DNA of 20,455 bases from Perkinsus olseni (GCA_013115135.1 JABANP010000731.1:1-20455), one strand, 5' to 3'; positions 6,315 to 14,419 are shown, counted from the first letter of the stretch. Numbers and translations are program-made. The notes: generated from the sequence alone by a model not told the origin.

Positions 6315-7822
6315 AATCTGAGGTTGAAGCCGACTCTTTGCTATCCCCAAAGAGTAAAGCTGAACTTTCTTCTTCTTCCTCCTCTTCTTCCTCTTATTCT
6401 CATATGACAACATTTGGTGGTGGCTCTCTATCCAATGTATTATTTTCTAAGCCTCAAAAACGTAATCGAAGAGGCCAAAGAGCAAGAAGGGCTAGACGAC
6501 GTCTACGGAGTCAATCCCAACGAGCTACTTATGCTTCTTTTTATAATCCTATTATGTTACAGCCTTCATCTAATGAAGGTTTATCTAATCAATTTTCCAA
6601 GAAGGATTGGCAACATCCTTCTGAGCGAGACCGGTTACCTCCCTCTTCTACGGCATCTCAGCCTTCCCTTGTGGATGGTTCGCCGTATCATATGGTTGGA
6701 TCTGCTCAATCCCGATTGGATGGTCAACACCGGTCAACCCCCTCTTCTTCGGCGTCACAGCCTGTCTATATGGAAGGTTCACGCCTCTCTCCACTTGAGT
6801 CTGGACGACAAGGTTTTAAGGAACAGCCTTGGTCACCCTCATCTCCTTCGACATTACAGCCTTCTGCTATTGAAGGTTTGTCTAACTATCAGCCTCAGCC
6901 TGTATCGCGAGGTTTAACTGATCAACCTTTGCCGTCTTCCTCTTCTATGACGCCTCAGCCCCTATGTGATGAAGGGTTACGTTGTCATACTCAGGATATT
7001 GACAAGCAAGGTCGTGGAGAGCAGCCTTTGCTGCCCTCCCCTTCAACTTTGTCACAGCCTTCACTTAATGAAGGTTCACAACAAGACCCTGACGGCCCTT
7101 GTCCTTCTTTGTCTCCCTCGACGATTCGAGAAGCTTTGGACTCTAAGAAAAGATCGCTATCGTCGTCCTCTAGCCCAATGGATGAGTATGATGACTTCGA
7201 TTTGACTAAGTCTGAGCTTCATCTACTAGGCCCTAGTAAGGATGAAGTTAAACGACAACGATGTTTTCGGGTTATCGACGAGAAGATGATCCAGAATCAT
7301 GAGTCCTTGGCTGACCTTTTCACGGAAGAAAAGATCATTTCTATCACAAAGAAGCTTTTGGACAAGGTCTCTAAAGGCCCTGGTATTACTATTCCTTATA
7401 CTGATGGTATGGTTGCTAAAGTTCGCCGACTACATCCTGATGAACGACGAGATACTTCTCTTCAAGATTTCGCAGTAGAGATCCATTTTAATGAGAAGAC
7501 TCTCAAGCAGGTTAAGAGCGAGATTAACAACAACCCCCAAAAGAAGAAGGAGTTTAATCGACTTCAACAACAGCAAGCTCGAGGATATGATTATTCCAAG
7601 AAGCTTATTCGTGAGTTGGCCCCCGAATTCAAGGAGCAAATGGATCTTGAGATTGACCAATTTCTACAACTAGGCTATTGGGAACCAGTATCCAAAGAAG
7701 AGTTGGCTAATATTGATAAGTCGAAGGTTATTATATCGAGACCCTTGGTCCAAGGATCCCATAAAACTACCCGGTGTAGATTGGTATCCGACGCCCGGTA
7801 TGTTAACTTCTTTACCCCTTAA
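6269..7822 (+). CDS. pol N-terminal part: repeat linker and RT start
   Basis: Open from 6269 and entered by -1 shifting at 6275. After a Ser-rich and then Arg-rich stretch (residues around RRGQRARRARRR), six 33-residue repeats (from 6560) form a Ser/Pro/Gln-rich linker of about 200 residues. From about 7210 the sequence becomes a charged globular domain and then the RT fingers, including RLVSDARYVN, the counterpart of the Ty3-type motif around the conserved Arg and Asp. The frame is cut at TAA 7820-7822, between this motif and the catalytic Asp motif. The same frame resumes directly after it. Either the copy is defective or the stop is sometimes read through; the nearly identical LTRs show the lesion is recent. 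Confidence 0.8.
   Translation, partial: QSGFLQGICESTSEVESEVEADSLLSPKSKAELSSSSSSSSSYSHMTTFGGGSLSNVLFSKPQKRNRRGQRARRARRRLRSQSQRATYASFYNPIMLQPSSNEGLSNQFSKKDWQHPSERDRLPPSSTASQPSLVDGSPYHMVGSAQSRLDGQHRSTPSSSASQPVYMEGSRLSPLESGRQGFKEQPWSPSSPSTLQPSAIEGLSNYQPQPVSRGLTDQPLPSSSSMTPQPLCDEGLRCHTQDIDKQGRGEQPLLPSPSTLSQPSLNEGSQQDPDGPCPSLSPSTIREALDSKKRSLSSSSSPMDEYDDFDLTKSELHLLGPSKDEVKRQRCFRVIDEKMIQNHESLADLFTEEKIISITKKLLDKVSKGPGITIPYTDGMVAKVRRLHPDERRDTSLQDFAVEIHFNEKTLKQVKSEINNNPQKKKEFNRLQQQQARGYDYSKKLIRELAPEFKEQMDLEIDQFLQLGYWEPVSKEELANIDKSKVIISRPLVQGSHKTTRCRLVSDARYVNFFTP
6275..6281 (+). promoter_or_regulatory. -1 ribosomal frameshift site GGGTTTT
   Basis: The heptamer fits X-XXY-YYZ exactly in the gag-protease frame: the zero-frame codons are GGT (6276-6278) and TTT (6279-6281), preceded by G. 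Slipping back one base gives GGG TTT and continues TTG CAA into the long downstream frame. That -1 frame has a TGA at 6266-6268, only 6 bp before the heptamer, so the two frames meet almost exactly at the slip site. An 8-bp hairpin (ACTCTTTG at 6333-6340 with CAAAGAGT at 6348-6355) lies 51 nt downstream, farther than usual for a stimulator. Confidence 0.75.
6560..7128 (+). repeat. six-copy 99-bp tandem coding repeat
   Basis: A QP dipeptide opening the motif QPsxxEG recurs at 6560, 6659, 6758, 6857, 6956 and 7055, exactly 99 bp (33 codons) each time. Units also share a later basic/acidic part (RxxxEQP) and a Ser-rich end. The sixth copy is partial. Sequence divergence between units is substantial, while their length is perfectly kept, so the array is old within the lineage and held in frame. 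Confidence 0.9.
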
Positions 7823-10800
7823 GCTGGTCGGACTAAAGAAGACCCCTTCTGGATGACTAGTCTGGCACGGTCAAGATACCAAAAAGGCCATGAGGTCTGG
7901 TTTCTAGACTTGAAGAAGGCCTTCTACCGAATCCGTCAAGGAGGGAAGCGAGTGTCCTACCTGAAGTTTAATGGTTTATTTTACAAGAGCTCGAGAATTA
8001 TATTTGGGGTCCAACATGGACCCTCTTCATTATATGCGGCGACCTTATTGATGGAGCAACTGGCTTATGCGGTTTTCGACATCATCATGGAGCTGCAAGA
8101 CGAGGAGTCGGTATTATATAATTTCCGCTTTGAAGATAAACCAGTTCACAGAGACGATATTGAGATCACGTTGGCCTACTTCTTCGATGACTTTATGATA
8201 AGCGGTCCCCCTTTACTTGTTGAAATCTTCAAGCGGTTATTGGGAGTCGGAGTTACCCTAATCGGTTTCGAATTCCCCCCAGATAAGATGAGTATGGTGG
8301 AGGTCGACAAGCCGGAGCGACATTTGGGTTCTATGTGGTCCCTTACTCAAGATCTATCTCTTCGTATCGACTGTATAAACCCAGAGGATGTCCCGGCTAC
8401 AGAGATTCTACCATTAACTAAAAGAAGAGTCTTCCAACACACGGGCAGGCTTCATGAGACTACCCGAGAACATGGTGTCACCGACTACATCAAGAACGCT
8501 CTCAAGATGTGGGCTGGTGTAGTTGGTCTTCCTACTGATAAGAAGTCTTGGAATAAGAAACTACAGGTTTCTAGATCTCAATTGGAGCGGTATAAAGAAC
8601 TGCTCGATACTGGTCTTACTTATCTGAGAGAGTGTAAAGGTCACTATTCTATTGAAGACAGACGCCAAATTGTTGGTTTCTCTGACTCCTCAAAGGAAGG
8701 ATGTGCCTTTGCATTGTTTGCCTGTCATGAACTTCATCAAGGACCTGATGCTATTGATATGACGGGCCGTATTACACTTCAAGAAGGTACTTATGTGTTC
8801 AAGGAGCACAAGTCTGAATGGAATTGGCACACCAACAGGAAGGAGTTCTATGGTCTAGTCATTCTCTGTGAACGTATCCTTTTCTGGTGTGATCAACTTC
8901 ATCCCTTACACCAACAGCATTATGGTCCCTATCAGATCACTATATTTACTGATAGTGATGTCTCGAGAGCATGGGCACAACAAGGCTTTGGTAATAAATT
9001 TTTGGCTCGCCTTGCCAAAACTGACCAGAATGGTGTGGCCAAGCTGGTAACCCAACTCGATGATATCAAGCAGAAGTTGAAGACCAGAGGGTTCTCTATA
9101 AGTTTTGAACACATACATGCCCAACTTAATGGGGTAGCCGATTTTCTCTCACGCCTGCCTGAGAAGATGAAGATGCCTGAGCCTATTGTTACTATGGTTG
9201 CCAATGACAATGCCCCAGTCTCTGAGACTGATGATCAGATGGACCTACCTTTGGATGATCAATTATCTAATAATTGGATAAGCGACTACGTGGTTCGGTC
9301 TATCGATGATGATTTGTCAGAAGAAGATGGTGATGACTCTGAAGCTGAAGGTTCTATTCTTAATGAGGACGAGTCCATTCATGAAGGACCTATCCCTATT
9401 GAGAAGTCAGAGCTTCGTCTTTTTTTGAAGCTTACGGAAGAACAATTCCGAGAACAACTTGGTCCTCTTCAACGAGAGTCTGCGGACATCCTCTACAAGG
9501 TCCCGGTGAAGGAATTATTCGCTTATCTTGATGGCGAGACGAGAGGTGGTTCGTTTATCTTCTCCCACTATGAGGATTGTGAGAAGTTGTGCTCTCTGCA
9601 TAGGCGCTGTGGTCTTGATGAACAACAACGACTGGTCATCCTGGTTAATCACCGAGATTCGCTAGCTAAGGTCTACGTTCCCTCGGGTAAGGCCAGGTCC
9701 TACCTCTTCTTTAAGAATCATCATCATCCTCTTTTTGCGGCCCATATTGGTGGTCAGCGGTGCTACGAGAACATTAAGCAGAAGTATTTTTGGCCGAATA
9801 TGGCTAGAGACATTCGTCGCCTTGTGCAAGGATGTTCCTCTTGCCAAAAGAGTAAATGTACCACTTTGGCCCCTTCGGCGCGTATACGTTCAGTTCGTTT
9901 GGAACCGCCTCAACGGTTTCAACGGCTGCAGATGGATTTCTTTGCATATAGAGAAGAGTCTGATAATGTGCCTGATCTGGTTCATGGTAAGGAGTCAGCC
10001 TTGACTATATCTTACTTTGTTAGTATTATTGATTGTGGTACTAAACTGGCAGCTTTGTATCCGGCTTCTAGGGAGGATACTGACTCAGCTATTGTAGCCC
10101 TTTTATTATGGAGTCAGACTTATGGGAAGCCCGTTGAACTTCAAACTGATGGTTCATCGGCTTTTCTTTCTGCCAAATTTTCTCAATTTCTGAAGATTTG
10201 GGATGTCCGTCACCATGTGGGTTTTCCTTACGAACCTGAGTGTCAAGGGCTTGTAGAACGTCTACATGGGTTTATTCGAGGCGCGAATAGAGCCTCCAAC
10301 CCTGCCTTTAATCGACTAGGCTTGTCTTGGCTGATTAGTACTATGATAGCTGTGAACCAGCACAATATGACTCAATTACCGAGTTATGGAGTCTCTCCTT
10401 GTGAGTTGGCCTTTGGTGCTGAAGATCTGATCATGGATGATGCTGTATTAGACAAGTCTCTTGTCTTGGATCATGACTTTGCTACAAGACTTAAGGAGTT
10501 TGTGGACCTTCAGTATTTGGCTTATCGTGGTCTTCGTGAAGATGACGCCGCGAAGAAGGAGTTCTTGGCCCTTATGTCTTCTTCTGCGAAGGTACTTCCT
10601 CAATTTGCGATTGGTGACTCGGTTTATTGGTTTCCTTATGATTCTAGTCATCAACGCCTGCGCAAAGGTCCCTTTAAGGTGGTTGCGATTAATGGCGATA
10701 ACTCTTATCGACTAGAAAATGTGAACCAGAATGTCCACGCTGACGCTTTGGCTCCTCATATTACTAGTTCTAAAGATGAAGCTTTTCAAATGGCCGCTGA

Positions 10801-11173
10801 CGATGTGAGAGGTGAGATTAATGAACTTATCGTGGATAAGTGCCCTAATTCTAAGCCTTTATCGGAAGTTGCTAAGGGCGACTTCATCGTCTGGTTTGAT
10901 ATGGCCGGTGACTACTCTACTCGTACTAAGACAGGTTATGTGTTGGAGTATGTCGAGAAGCTACCTGATGGCCGAATTCGAGTTCAAGATCTGACTCAGA
11001 GACCCTCCGGGACTTGGAGTAGAGAGAAGGGTTTTTGCTGGGACGCTCGGCCTGAAGATTGTTGGCTGGTCTTCACTCCTACTAAGGCTCGGAAGATACC
11101 TGCGGTCGTCCAGCGCTGGCTGGAATCTTCTAATATACTGTCGACTGCTCCTTCTGTCGTTGAAGATGAGTGA
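7823..11173 (+). CDS. pol: RT palm, RNase H, integrase
   Basis: Continues the RT frame after the TAA at 7820; the first ATG is at 7853. Numbered from there: RT catalytic motif A is FLDLKKAF (Asp19), motif B is FGVQHGPSSL, and motif C is FFDDF (Asp112-Asp113) instead of the usual YxDD. RNase H shows Asp278 (SDSS), Glu331 (NRKEF), Asp367 (TDSD) and Asp430 (NGVADFLSR). Integrase shows a His/Cys zinc finger (His 623-625 region, His631, Cys661, Cys664) and the catalytic triad Asp695, Asp766 and Glu802, with exactly 35 residues between the last two (D,D35E). A GPY/F-like module (KGPFKVV...SYRLEN) follows. The C-terminus adds about 110 residues with a second SH3-like segment (GDFIVWFD...KTGYVLEYV) and no chromodomain motif. 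It ends 8 bp before the 3' LTR. All catalytic residues are present. Confidence 0.9.
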   Translation, partial: AGRTKEDPFWMTSLARSRYQKGHEVWFLDLKKAFYRIRQGGKRVSYLKFNGLFYKSSRIIFGVQHGPSSLYAATLLMEQLAYAVFDIIMELQDEESVLYNFRFEDKPVHRDDIEITLAYFFDDFMISGPPLLVEIFKRLLGVGVTLIGFEFPPDKMSMVEVDKPERHLGSMWSLTQDLSLRIDCINPEDVPATEILPLTKRRVFQHTGRLHETTREHGVTDYIKNALKMWAGVVGLPTDKKSWNKKLQVSRSQLERYKELLDTGLTYLRECKGHYSIEDRRQIVGFSDSSKEGCAFALFACHELHQGPDAIDMTGRITLQEGTYVFKEHKSEWNWHTNRKEFYGLVILCERILFWCDQLHPLHQQHYGPYQITIFTDSDVSRAWAQQGFGNKFLARLAKTDQNGVAKLVTQLDDIKQKLKTRGFSISFEHIHAQLNGVADFLSRLPEKMKMPEPIVTMVANDNAPVSETDDQMDLPLDDQLSNNWISDYVVRSIDDDLSEEDGDDSEAEGSILNEDESIHEGPIPIEKSELRLFLKLTEEQFREQLGPLQRESADILYKVPVKELFAYLDGETRGGSFIFSHYEDCEKLCSLHRRCGLDEQQRLVILVNHRDSLAKVYVPSGKARSYLFFKNHHHPLFAAHIGGQRCYENIKQKYFWPNMARDIRRLVQGCSSCQKSKCTTLAPSARIRSVRLEPPQRFQRLQMDFFAYREESDNVPDLVHGKESALTISYFVSIIDCGTKLAALYPASREDTDSAIVALLLWSQTYGKPVELQTDGSSAFLSAKFSQFLKIWDVRHHVGFPYEPECQGLVERLHGFIRGANRASNPAFNRLGLSWLISTMIAVNQHNMTQLPSYGVSPCELAFGAEDLIMDDAVLDKSLVLDHDFATRLKEFVDLQYLAYRGLREDDAAKKEFLALMSSSAKVLPQFAIGDSVYWFPYDSSHQRLRKGPFKVVAINGDNSYRLENVNQNVHADALAPHITSSKDEAFQMAADDVRGEINELIVDKCPNSKPLSEVAKGDFIVWFDMAGDYSTRTKTGYVLEYVEKLPDGRIRVQDLTQRPSGTWSREKGFCWDARPEDCWLVFTPTKARKIPAVVQRWLESSNILSTAPSVVEDE

Positions 11174-11181
11174 GATATGCA

Positions 11182-11463
11182 TGTAGCACTATGTGCTCGG
11201 TGCGCCGATGGAGGCTCCGGGTTCGATCCCGAGCCTTGGCATTATTATTGTATTTTCTTTGATTATTGTGACGGGCTGTCTATTATGATTCTTAAGTGAT
11301 TCACTCAGCCTAACACAATGACGCTAGTGGAGAGTAGGTTCCTCCATTACGATAACTATGAGTTTGCAGGTTTATTTTCCTCCTCTGGTTGTGTTCCAAT
11401 GAGTAATCAAGGAGATAACAGCCCTTCCACTAATAAGAAGACGTACAAGGATGCCGTCCTCCA
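11182..11463 (+). repeat. 3' LTR (282 bp)
   Basis: Second copy of the LTR, one mismatch (G11338) to the 5' copy. It again carries the gag start, so a 105-codon frame runs from 11318 through the LTR end into host DNA to 11635. That frame is an artefact of the LTR layout and not a gene. Confidence 0.92.
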
Positions 11464-11814
11464 AGAACCTTCACTATACAATTCCATGGTTATACTTTCA
11501 CCGTGTTGCCCGCGTGAGGGCGGGCCACCCTGGCTCGCCCAGAATCGTTGGCGACTGTTATATTCAGCGCCGAGTTATTATCAATTATTATTCTTCACGA
11601 ATCATTTAAGAGATCATTCACTTTTTTCAAGATGAATATTTTATCGCAAGTCAGGCCGGCAAAGCTCTTGAAGTTGACTATTATGTGGTTGAGTTGTGAA
11701 TCAAGGAGAAGCAAGGAGCATTCCGGAGACTCCATGGATGCGATGTTTGCTTAGGCATGGTTTCACTCTCCGTGAAGTCCGGTGGATACAAATATTGGTC
11801 TATAGTGTCTATCT

Positions 11815-11853
11815 CCGTAGCTGCTACGGAGCATAGTATGCTACGGCGTAGCA
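11815..11853. repeat. interrupted reflected unit (8-bp core CCGTAGCA)
   Basis: C-CGTAGC, then TGCTACGG, then filler AGCATAGTA, then a second TGCTACGG, then CGTAGC-A. The reverse complement of the 8-bp core is thus present twice around 9 nt of filler. The left palindrome (11813-11831) has perfect 9-bp arms around T11822; the right is centred at G11846. Confidence 0.8.
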
Positions 11854-11939
11854 CTAAGAGTGGTTTCAGCCCAAACCAAAATTCCCATATCGCAGGCGAT
11901 GCGATCTCTACGGGTAACGAGCGTATAGCCTTCTATTGC

Positions 11940-11961
11940 TTAAGAGACTCTTAATAAGAGT
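11940..11961. repeat. reflected 22-bp unit, perfect (core TTAAGAGT)
   Basis: Centres A11947 and A11954; 6-mer TAAGAG with CTCTTA between its two copies; both flank bases obey the rule. The right palindrome extends to 9-bp arms (11945-11963). Confidence 0.9.
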
Positions 11962-11972
11962 CTTCGACCAAA

Positions 11973-11994
11973 GCTGCATGATGCAACTTGCAAC
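11973..11994. repeat. reflected 22-bp unit, degenerate
   Basis: Centres G11980 and C11987. The middle 6-mer ATGCAA has copies CTGCAT and TTGCAA on either side, each with one mismatch, while both flank bases (G11973, C11994) still fit. Confidence 0.5.
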
Positions 11995-12150
11995 AATCTC
12001 AGTCCAACAGGGGTGGTATGTGGATACTGAGGTAAGGGGTGATTCAGATTCTTAACTCAGAGATAAAAATACACGATTACTAATAGGCGTTGGGTCATTG
12101 ACTTTTCCTACTCCGGATTGAAAAATCACAATCATTAGGACTTGATTCGA

Positions 12151-12172
12151 ATTTCGAGTCGAGATTCTCGAT
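12151..12172. repeat. reflected 22-bp unit, degenerate
   Basis: Centres G12158 and T12165. 6-mer TCTCGA; left copy TTTCGA has one mismatch and the right flank base departs from the rule. The same 6-mer occurs in the perfect unit at 18729. Confidence 0.45.
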
Positions 12173-12227
12173 AGTGGTTCGAAAATCAGAAGACCTCTTT
12201 TGCTCGGCGAAATGTGGTATAGCCGTG

Positions 12228-12274
12228 TCGTTCAGTACAGTTGCTGCACGTACAGTCTCGTTCAGTACAGTTGC
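12228..12274 (+). repeat. 17-bp direct repeat, 30-bp period
   Basis: TCGTTCAGTACAGTTGC occurs at 12228-12244 and again at 12258-12274. The purpose is unknown. It lies just upstream of the 61-bp palindrome. Confidence 0.85.
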
Positions 12275-12298
12275 AACCGATACAGACTTCGCTATTAG

Positions 12299-12359
12299 AC
12301 GGGCTATTAGACTACGCTCACATCACTTCAAGTGATGTGAGCGTAGTCTAATAGCCCGT
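12299..12359. repeat. 61-bp perfect palindrome, 1-nt centre
   Basis: Two perfect 30-bp arms flank the single base C12329. The left arm starts ACGGGCTATTAGAC, and a partial copy of that start (GCTATTAGAC) precedes it. The inner core TCACTTCAAGTGA also forms the core of the imperfect palindrome at 17289-17335. It is too compact to be an insertion element with coding capacity. Confidence 0.95.
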
Positions 12360-12392
12360 AGCCCGTTTTCATGATGCATCTTCAGCTTGCTC

Positions 12393-12429
12393 AAAAATAT
12401 TATTTTTGAACGGGATATTTTAAAAATAT
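12393..12429. repeat. possible interrupted reflected unit, AT-rich
   Basis: Two perfect odd palindromes, 12391-12409 (9-bp arms, centre T12400) and 12414-12430 (8-bp arms, centre A12422), share the 6-mer AAAATA. Their flank bases disagree, so this may be two independent or low-complexity events. Confidence 0.35.
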
Positions 12430-12582
12430 CGAGATGTTGGAACGGTGCGTGCCAATCAATGGTCTCGGGGCAGAGTGCAAGGACTCGGCGGCATTAACGG
12501 TACGGTGGCACTCCCCAGTCGCCGCAGCCCAGTCTGGGCACGATGTTGGTAGGTCACCCAGGTGGCGCTGCGGTCACCCGCA

Positions 12583-12604
12583 GGCTGACTGTCAGCCGCT
12601 GTCA
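12583..12604. repeat. reflected 22-bp unit, one mismatch (core GGCTGACA)
   Basis: Centres T12590 and C12597; 6-mer GCTGAC with GTCAGC between; the right copy reads GCTGTC. Both flank bases fit. On the minus strand its edge creates the stop codon that ends the MULE frame. Confidence 0.8.
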
Positions 12605-12740
12605 GCTCTTGAGATGAATCCGGCCATTGCTGCCTTGGGCTTGCATCTTCCATGTCTTCTTCATACAGAATTCCGCGAAACCACTCATAAGATGTCCTCT
12701 TCCCGGTTTTCGTACGTGCGTAGTGCTTGCATGGTAGACA

Positions 12741-12763
12741 CGGGCCGTGAAGTTCACGACCCG
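12741..12763. repeat. 23-bp odd palindrome inside the MULE relic
   Basis: 11-bp arms around G12752 with one mismatch. It lies in open MULE frame and has no second centre 7 bp away, so it may be native transposase sequence. Confidence 0.5.
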
Positions 12764-13078
12764 CCCCAGCTCACGTAACGCCAAACGATAGGTAGTCTTG
12801 GACTTGCCGGAAAGCAAAGCATATACCGGTTCGATAAACTGGTTACCGATAGCACCAGGAACAGCTAAAGCCTGGGCAAATCCGTGCGGTATGATGAAGA
12901 AGGAAGAGTCAATGAAGAACGTTTCCACCTCATCCCACCGGCGAATGCATTCGTCAGCAGTGAAAACAACCAAACCTTCGGCCTCATGATTGAACTGCAC
13001 GAACCTCTCGTTGTCGAAGGTGTTACGACCATACTACCCGACGCTCTGATGCGTCTGACGCCTACGGTTGAAGGACCT

Positions 13079-13100
13079 ATTGGACGTTCCAATTTGGACC
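13079..13100. repeat. reflected 22-bp unit, one mismatch (core ATTGGACC)
   Basis: Centres G13086 and T13093. The two outer 6-mers are both TTGGAC; the middle one is TTCCAA where GTCCAA is expected, a single substitution at 13087. Both flank bases fit. Confidence 0.75.
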
Positions 13101-13312
13101 CGTTGAGAGGGCCTTCCATCGGGTCCTGGTCGGCCTGGCCGGCAAATTTCTCGACTCCAGTCTTTCCGTCCCGACGGCAATAGAGCACAGACAATGCACC
13201 TTACAATATGAATTGAATTCGATAATAGCGTAGGTGATTTCAATATTCGCCACACTGTGACACCGGTGTTACATGCTAATACCCCTTAGCGAAATTCACA
13301 ACAGATCCTCGA

Positions 13313-13334
13313 GTCCTTCCGAAGGACTCCTTCA
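13313..13334. repeat. reflected 22-bp unit, one mismatch
   Basis: Centres C13320 and C13327; 6-mer TCCTTC with GAAGGA between; only the last flank base (A13334, expected G) departs. The left palindrome has perfect 9-bp arms (13311-13329). Confidence 0.8.
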
Positions 13335-13351
13335 GCGGCTGAAGTTCAGCC
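13330..13351. repeat. reflected 22-bp unit, perfect (core CTTCAGCC)
   Basis: Centres G13337 and G13344; 6-mer TTCAGC with GCTGAA between. It overlaps the end of the previous unit by five bases, so the two formed in succession at almost the same spot. Confidence 0.9.
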
Positions 13352-13776
13352 ACCTTCCGACGCCTTCTCCTCCCAGGCTGGAAGACTCAGCGAGGACGTT
13401 CGAAAAAAATCCAACCGCGTGCGGTACGGCCCTCGATATACACATGACACAACTGTCGAAGCTCGACAGAAGCATTTCAACGGAGACACTCATTGCATGA
13501 CAATGAGAATGAACATGCGGCATACATCGCTTCGCGGCTGGTTGGCGTAGCCTGCCTCCTTTGCCAACTCTGCTGAGCTTGTGCGAATCGCGATTCGCGA
13601 GAACACCAAGATGCCCGAATCTGCTCTCGCCAACTTCTAGGCGAGATCGGGCGGGGGCATGAGCCAAGCAACGATCTAACTTCCCCGAAAAGGTGAGGAA
13701 TCCGCGCGGAAATTTCGTTAAGCGCTGGCCGAGACCTTGTCTCTGTCTTCCTTCGACTTCGCCTGGCGGAATTCGT

Positions 13777-14419
13777 CTAGCCATGGGCCTTGTGCTTCGC
13801 CTTCATCTCGTCGATATTCCTCTGTACAGACTGTAATTGGCCTAAATCAGCATCGTCATCGCCATCATCTTCATCTTTTCTCATACTTCGGCAGCTCTGC
13901 GCCTGGGTTGCTCGGCCATGATCCCAGGGATAAGATCCCTGCTGCGCCCCTGATCATTTGATGAGCGCTTGCCGCCGGAGGACACGTCGGCCGTGCCCTA
14001 CTGTCGAGCCCGGTAGGTGACCCCGTCGGCCAGGGCCCTCGATCGCATCGTCGTCTCCACTCGGCCAAGCTGCTCACTCCCTTTCAGTCGCGGCAGACAC
14101 CGTGCTTGCGCGGAAGATCTCGTAACTTACGAACCTCATCCCGCTTACCTAGGTTTGGCAAGGCTCCTATGGCCTGCCTCACGAGCTGCTTGCTTTGGGA
14201 GATATCATTCGCAAACACGCTGACGAGCGAGTTGTAAATCTTACGTAAATGGGAGAGCGAACCCTCAATGTGACCCGAGTTATCGCACCTGAGTTCGGCA
14301 ACAGCCTCGTGAGAGTAGTCCTGGAGGTGCTGCCGTCGGCAATGCCGCGACCTGTCTAGTAGCACCTGAGCATCTCCTTCGAACCAGCTCATCAAGGGAC
14401 CCTTCGTTACCGGAACCAT
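13777..14419 (-). pseudogene. decayed reading frame, unknown
   Basis: On the minus strand a frame runs from 14419 to 13871 with a single TGA at 14084-14086. Its first part has a helical, coding-like stretch (LSHLRKIYNSLVSVFANDIS). Farther on, another frame (13884-13777, 35 codons) begins with ATG and encodes an Asp-rich run from a CAT-type microsatellite, then a coiled-coil-like helix (LGQLQSVQRNIDEMKAKHKA). A unit at 13919-13940 lies between the two. I recognise no family. A gag-like or other transposon origin is possible but unsupported. Confidence 0.3.
13919..13940. repeat. reflected 22-bp unit, one mismatch (core TGATCCCT)
   Basis: Centres A13926 and A13933; both outer 6-mers are GATCCC; the middle one is GGGATA with A13932 where C is expected. 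Both flank bases fit. Confidence 0.75.

Larger units (their letters stand above)
4327..11463 (+). mobile_element. LTR retrotransposon, gag-PR-RT-RH-INT order
   Basis: A 7.1-kb element bounded by 282-bp direct repeats that start TG and end CA and differ at one base (T4483 versus G11338), so the insertion is recent. The order protease, reverse transcriptase, RNase H, integrase, plus a GPY/F-like tail on the integrase, places it near Ty3/gypsy-type elements rather than Ty1/copia, where integrase precedes RT. The gag start lies within the 5' LTR, and pol ends 8 bp before the 3' LTR. No tRNA-primed PBS beginning TGG follows the 5' LTR directly. A purine-rich run (about 11162-11175) just before the 3' LTR could be the polypurine tract. 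Coding is split by a gag frameshift near 4850, a -1 slippery site at 6275 and an in-frame TAA at 7820. The candidate target duplication AGAATCT/AGAACCT has one mismatch and, at 7 bp, is longer than the usual 4-6. Confidence 0.9.
11464..12433. other. gene-free tract rich in palindromes
   Basis: No supported gene. It holds an interrupted unit at 11815-11852, a perfect unit at 11940-11961, two degenerate units (11973-11994, 12151-12172), a 17-bp direct repeat, a 61-bp palindrome, and a pair of AT-rich odd palindromes (12391-12409 and 12414-12430). Confidence 0.55.
12456..13194 (-). pseudogene. MULE-type transposase fragment
   Basis: Reading right to left, the core (13000-12602) contains FIDSSFFIIPHGFAQALAV and, after a gap, EPVYALLSGKSKTTY. 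These match the MULE transposase domain, in which an IDGTF-like motif with the first catalytic Asp is followed by a YALL.K...TY motif. Only about 130 residues of the core survive, and the zinc-binding and distal catalytic parts are not recognisable. A TAG at 13034-13036 breaks the frame upstream. Two reflected units (12583-12604 and 13079-13100) sit at the two points where the frame changes. Deleting 14 bp from each brings the neighbouring frames (12456-12653 and 12865-13194) into line with the core, so both breaks look like later 14-bp insertions. The flanking frames themselves show no motif. This is a dead DNA-transposon relic. Confidence 0.7.
13256..13776. other. gene-poor stretch with overlapping units
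   Basis: Contains the unit pair at 13313-13351, a CTGTCGA/TCGACAG inverted pair at 13453-13469, and a 16-bp even palindrome at 13583-13598 (GCGAATCG and its reverse complement). A 150-codon minus-strand frame at 13332-13784 overlaps the units and shows no domain, so I do not call it. Confidence 0.45.

Noticed and set aside
7820..7822. A variant genetic code reading TAA as sense
   Set aside because: The other genes here use TAA, TAG and TGA as ordinary stops, for example TAA at 3812-3814; one interrupted transposon frame is weak evidence.
11318..11635. 105-aa ORF beginning in the 3' LTR
   Set aside because: It is the LTR-borne start of gag running into unrelated host sequence.
12434..12778. 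114-codon plus-strand ORF
   Set aside because: It mostly overlaps the MULE transposase on the other strand, which has the recognisable motif.
13332..13784. 150-codon minus-strand ORF
   Set aside because: It reads through two reflected units and has no recognisable motif; likely chance in GC-rich DNA.
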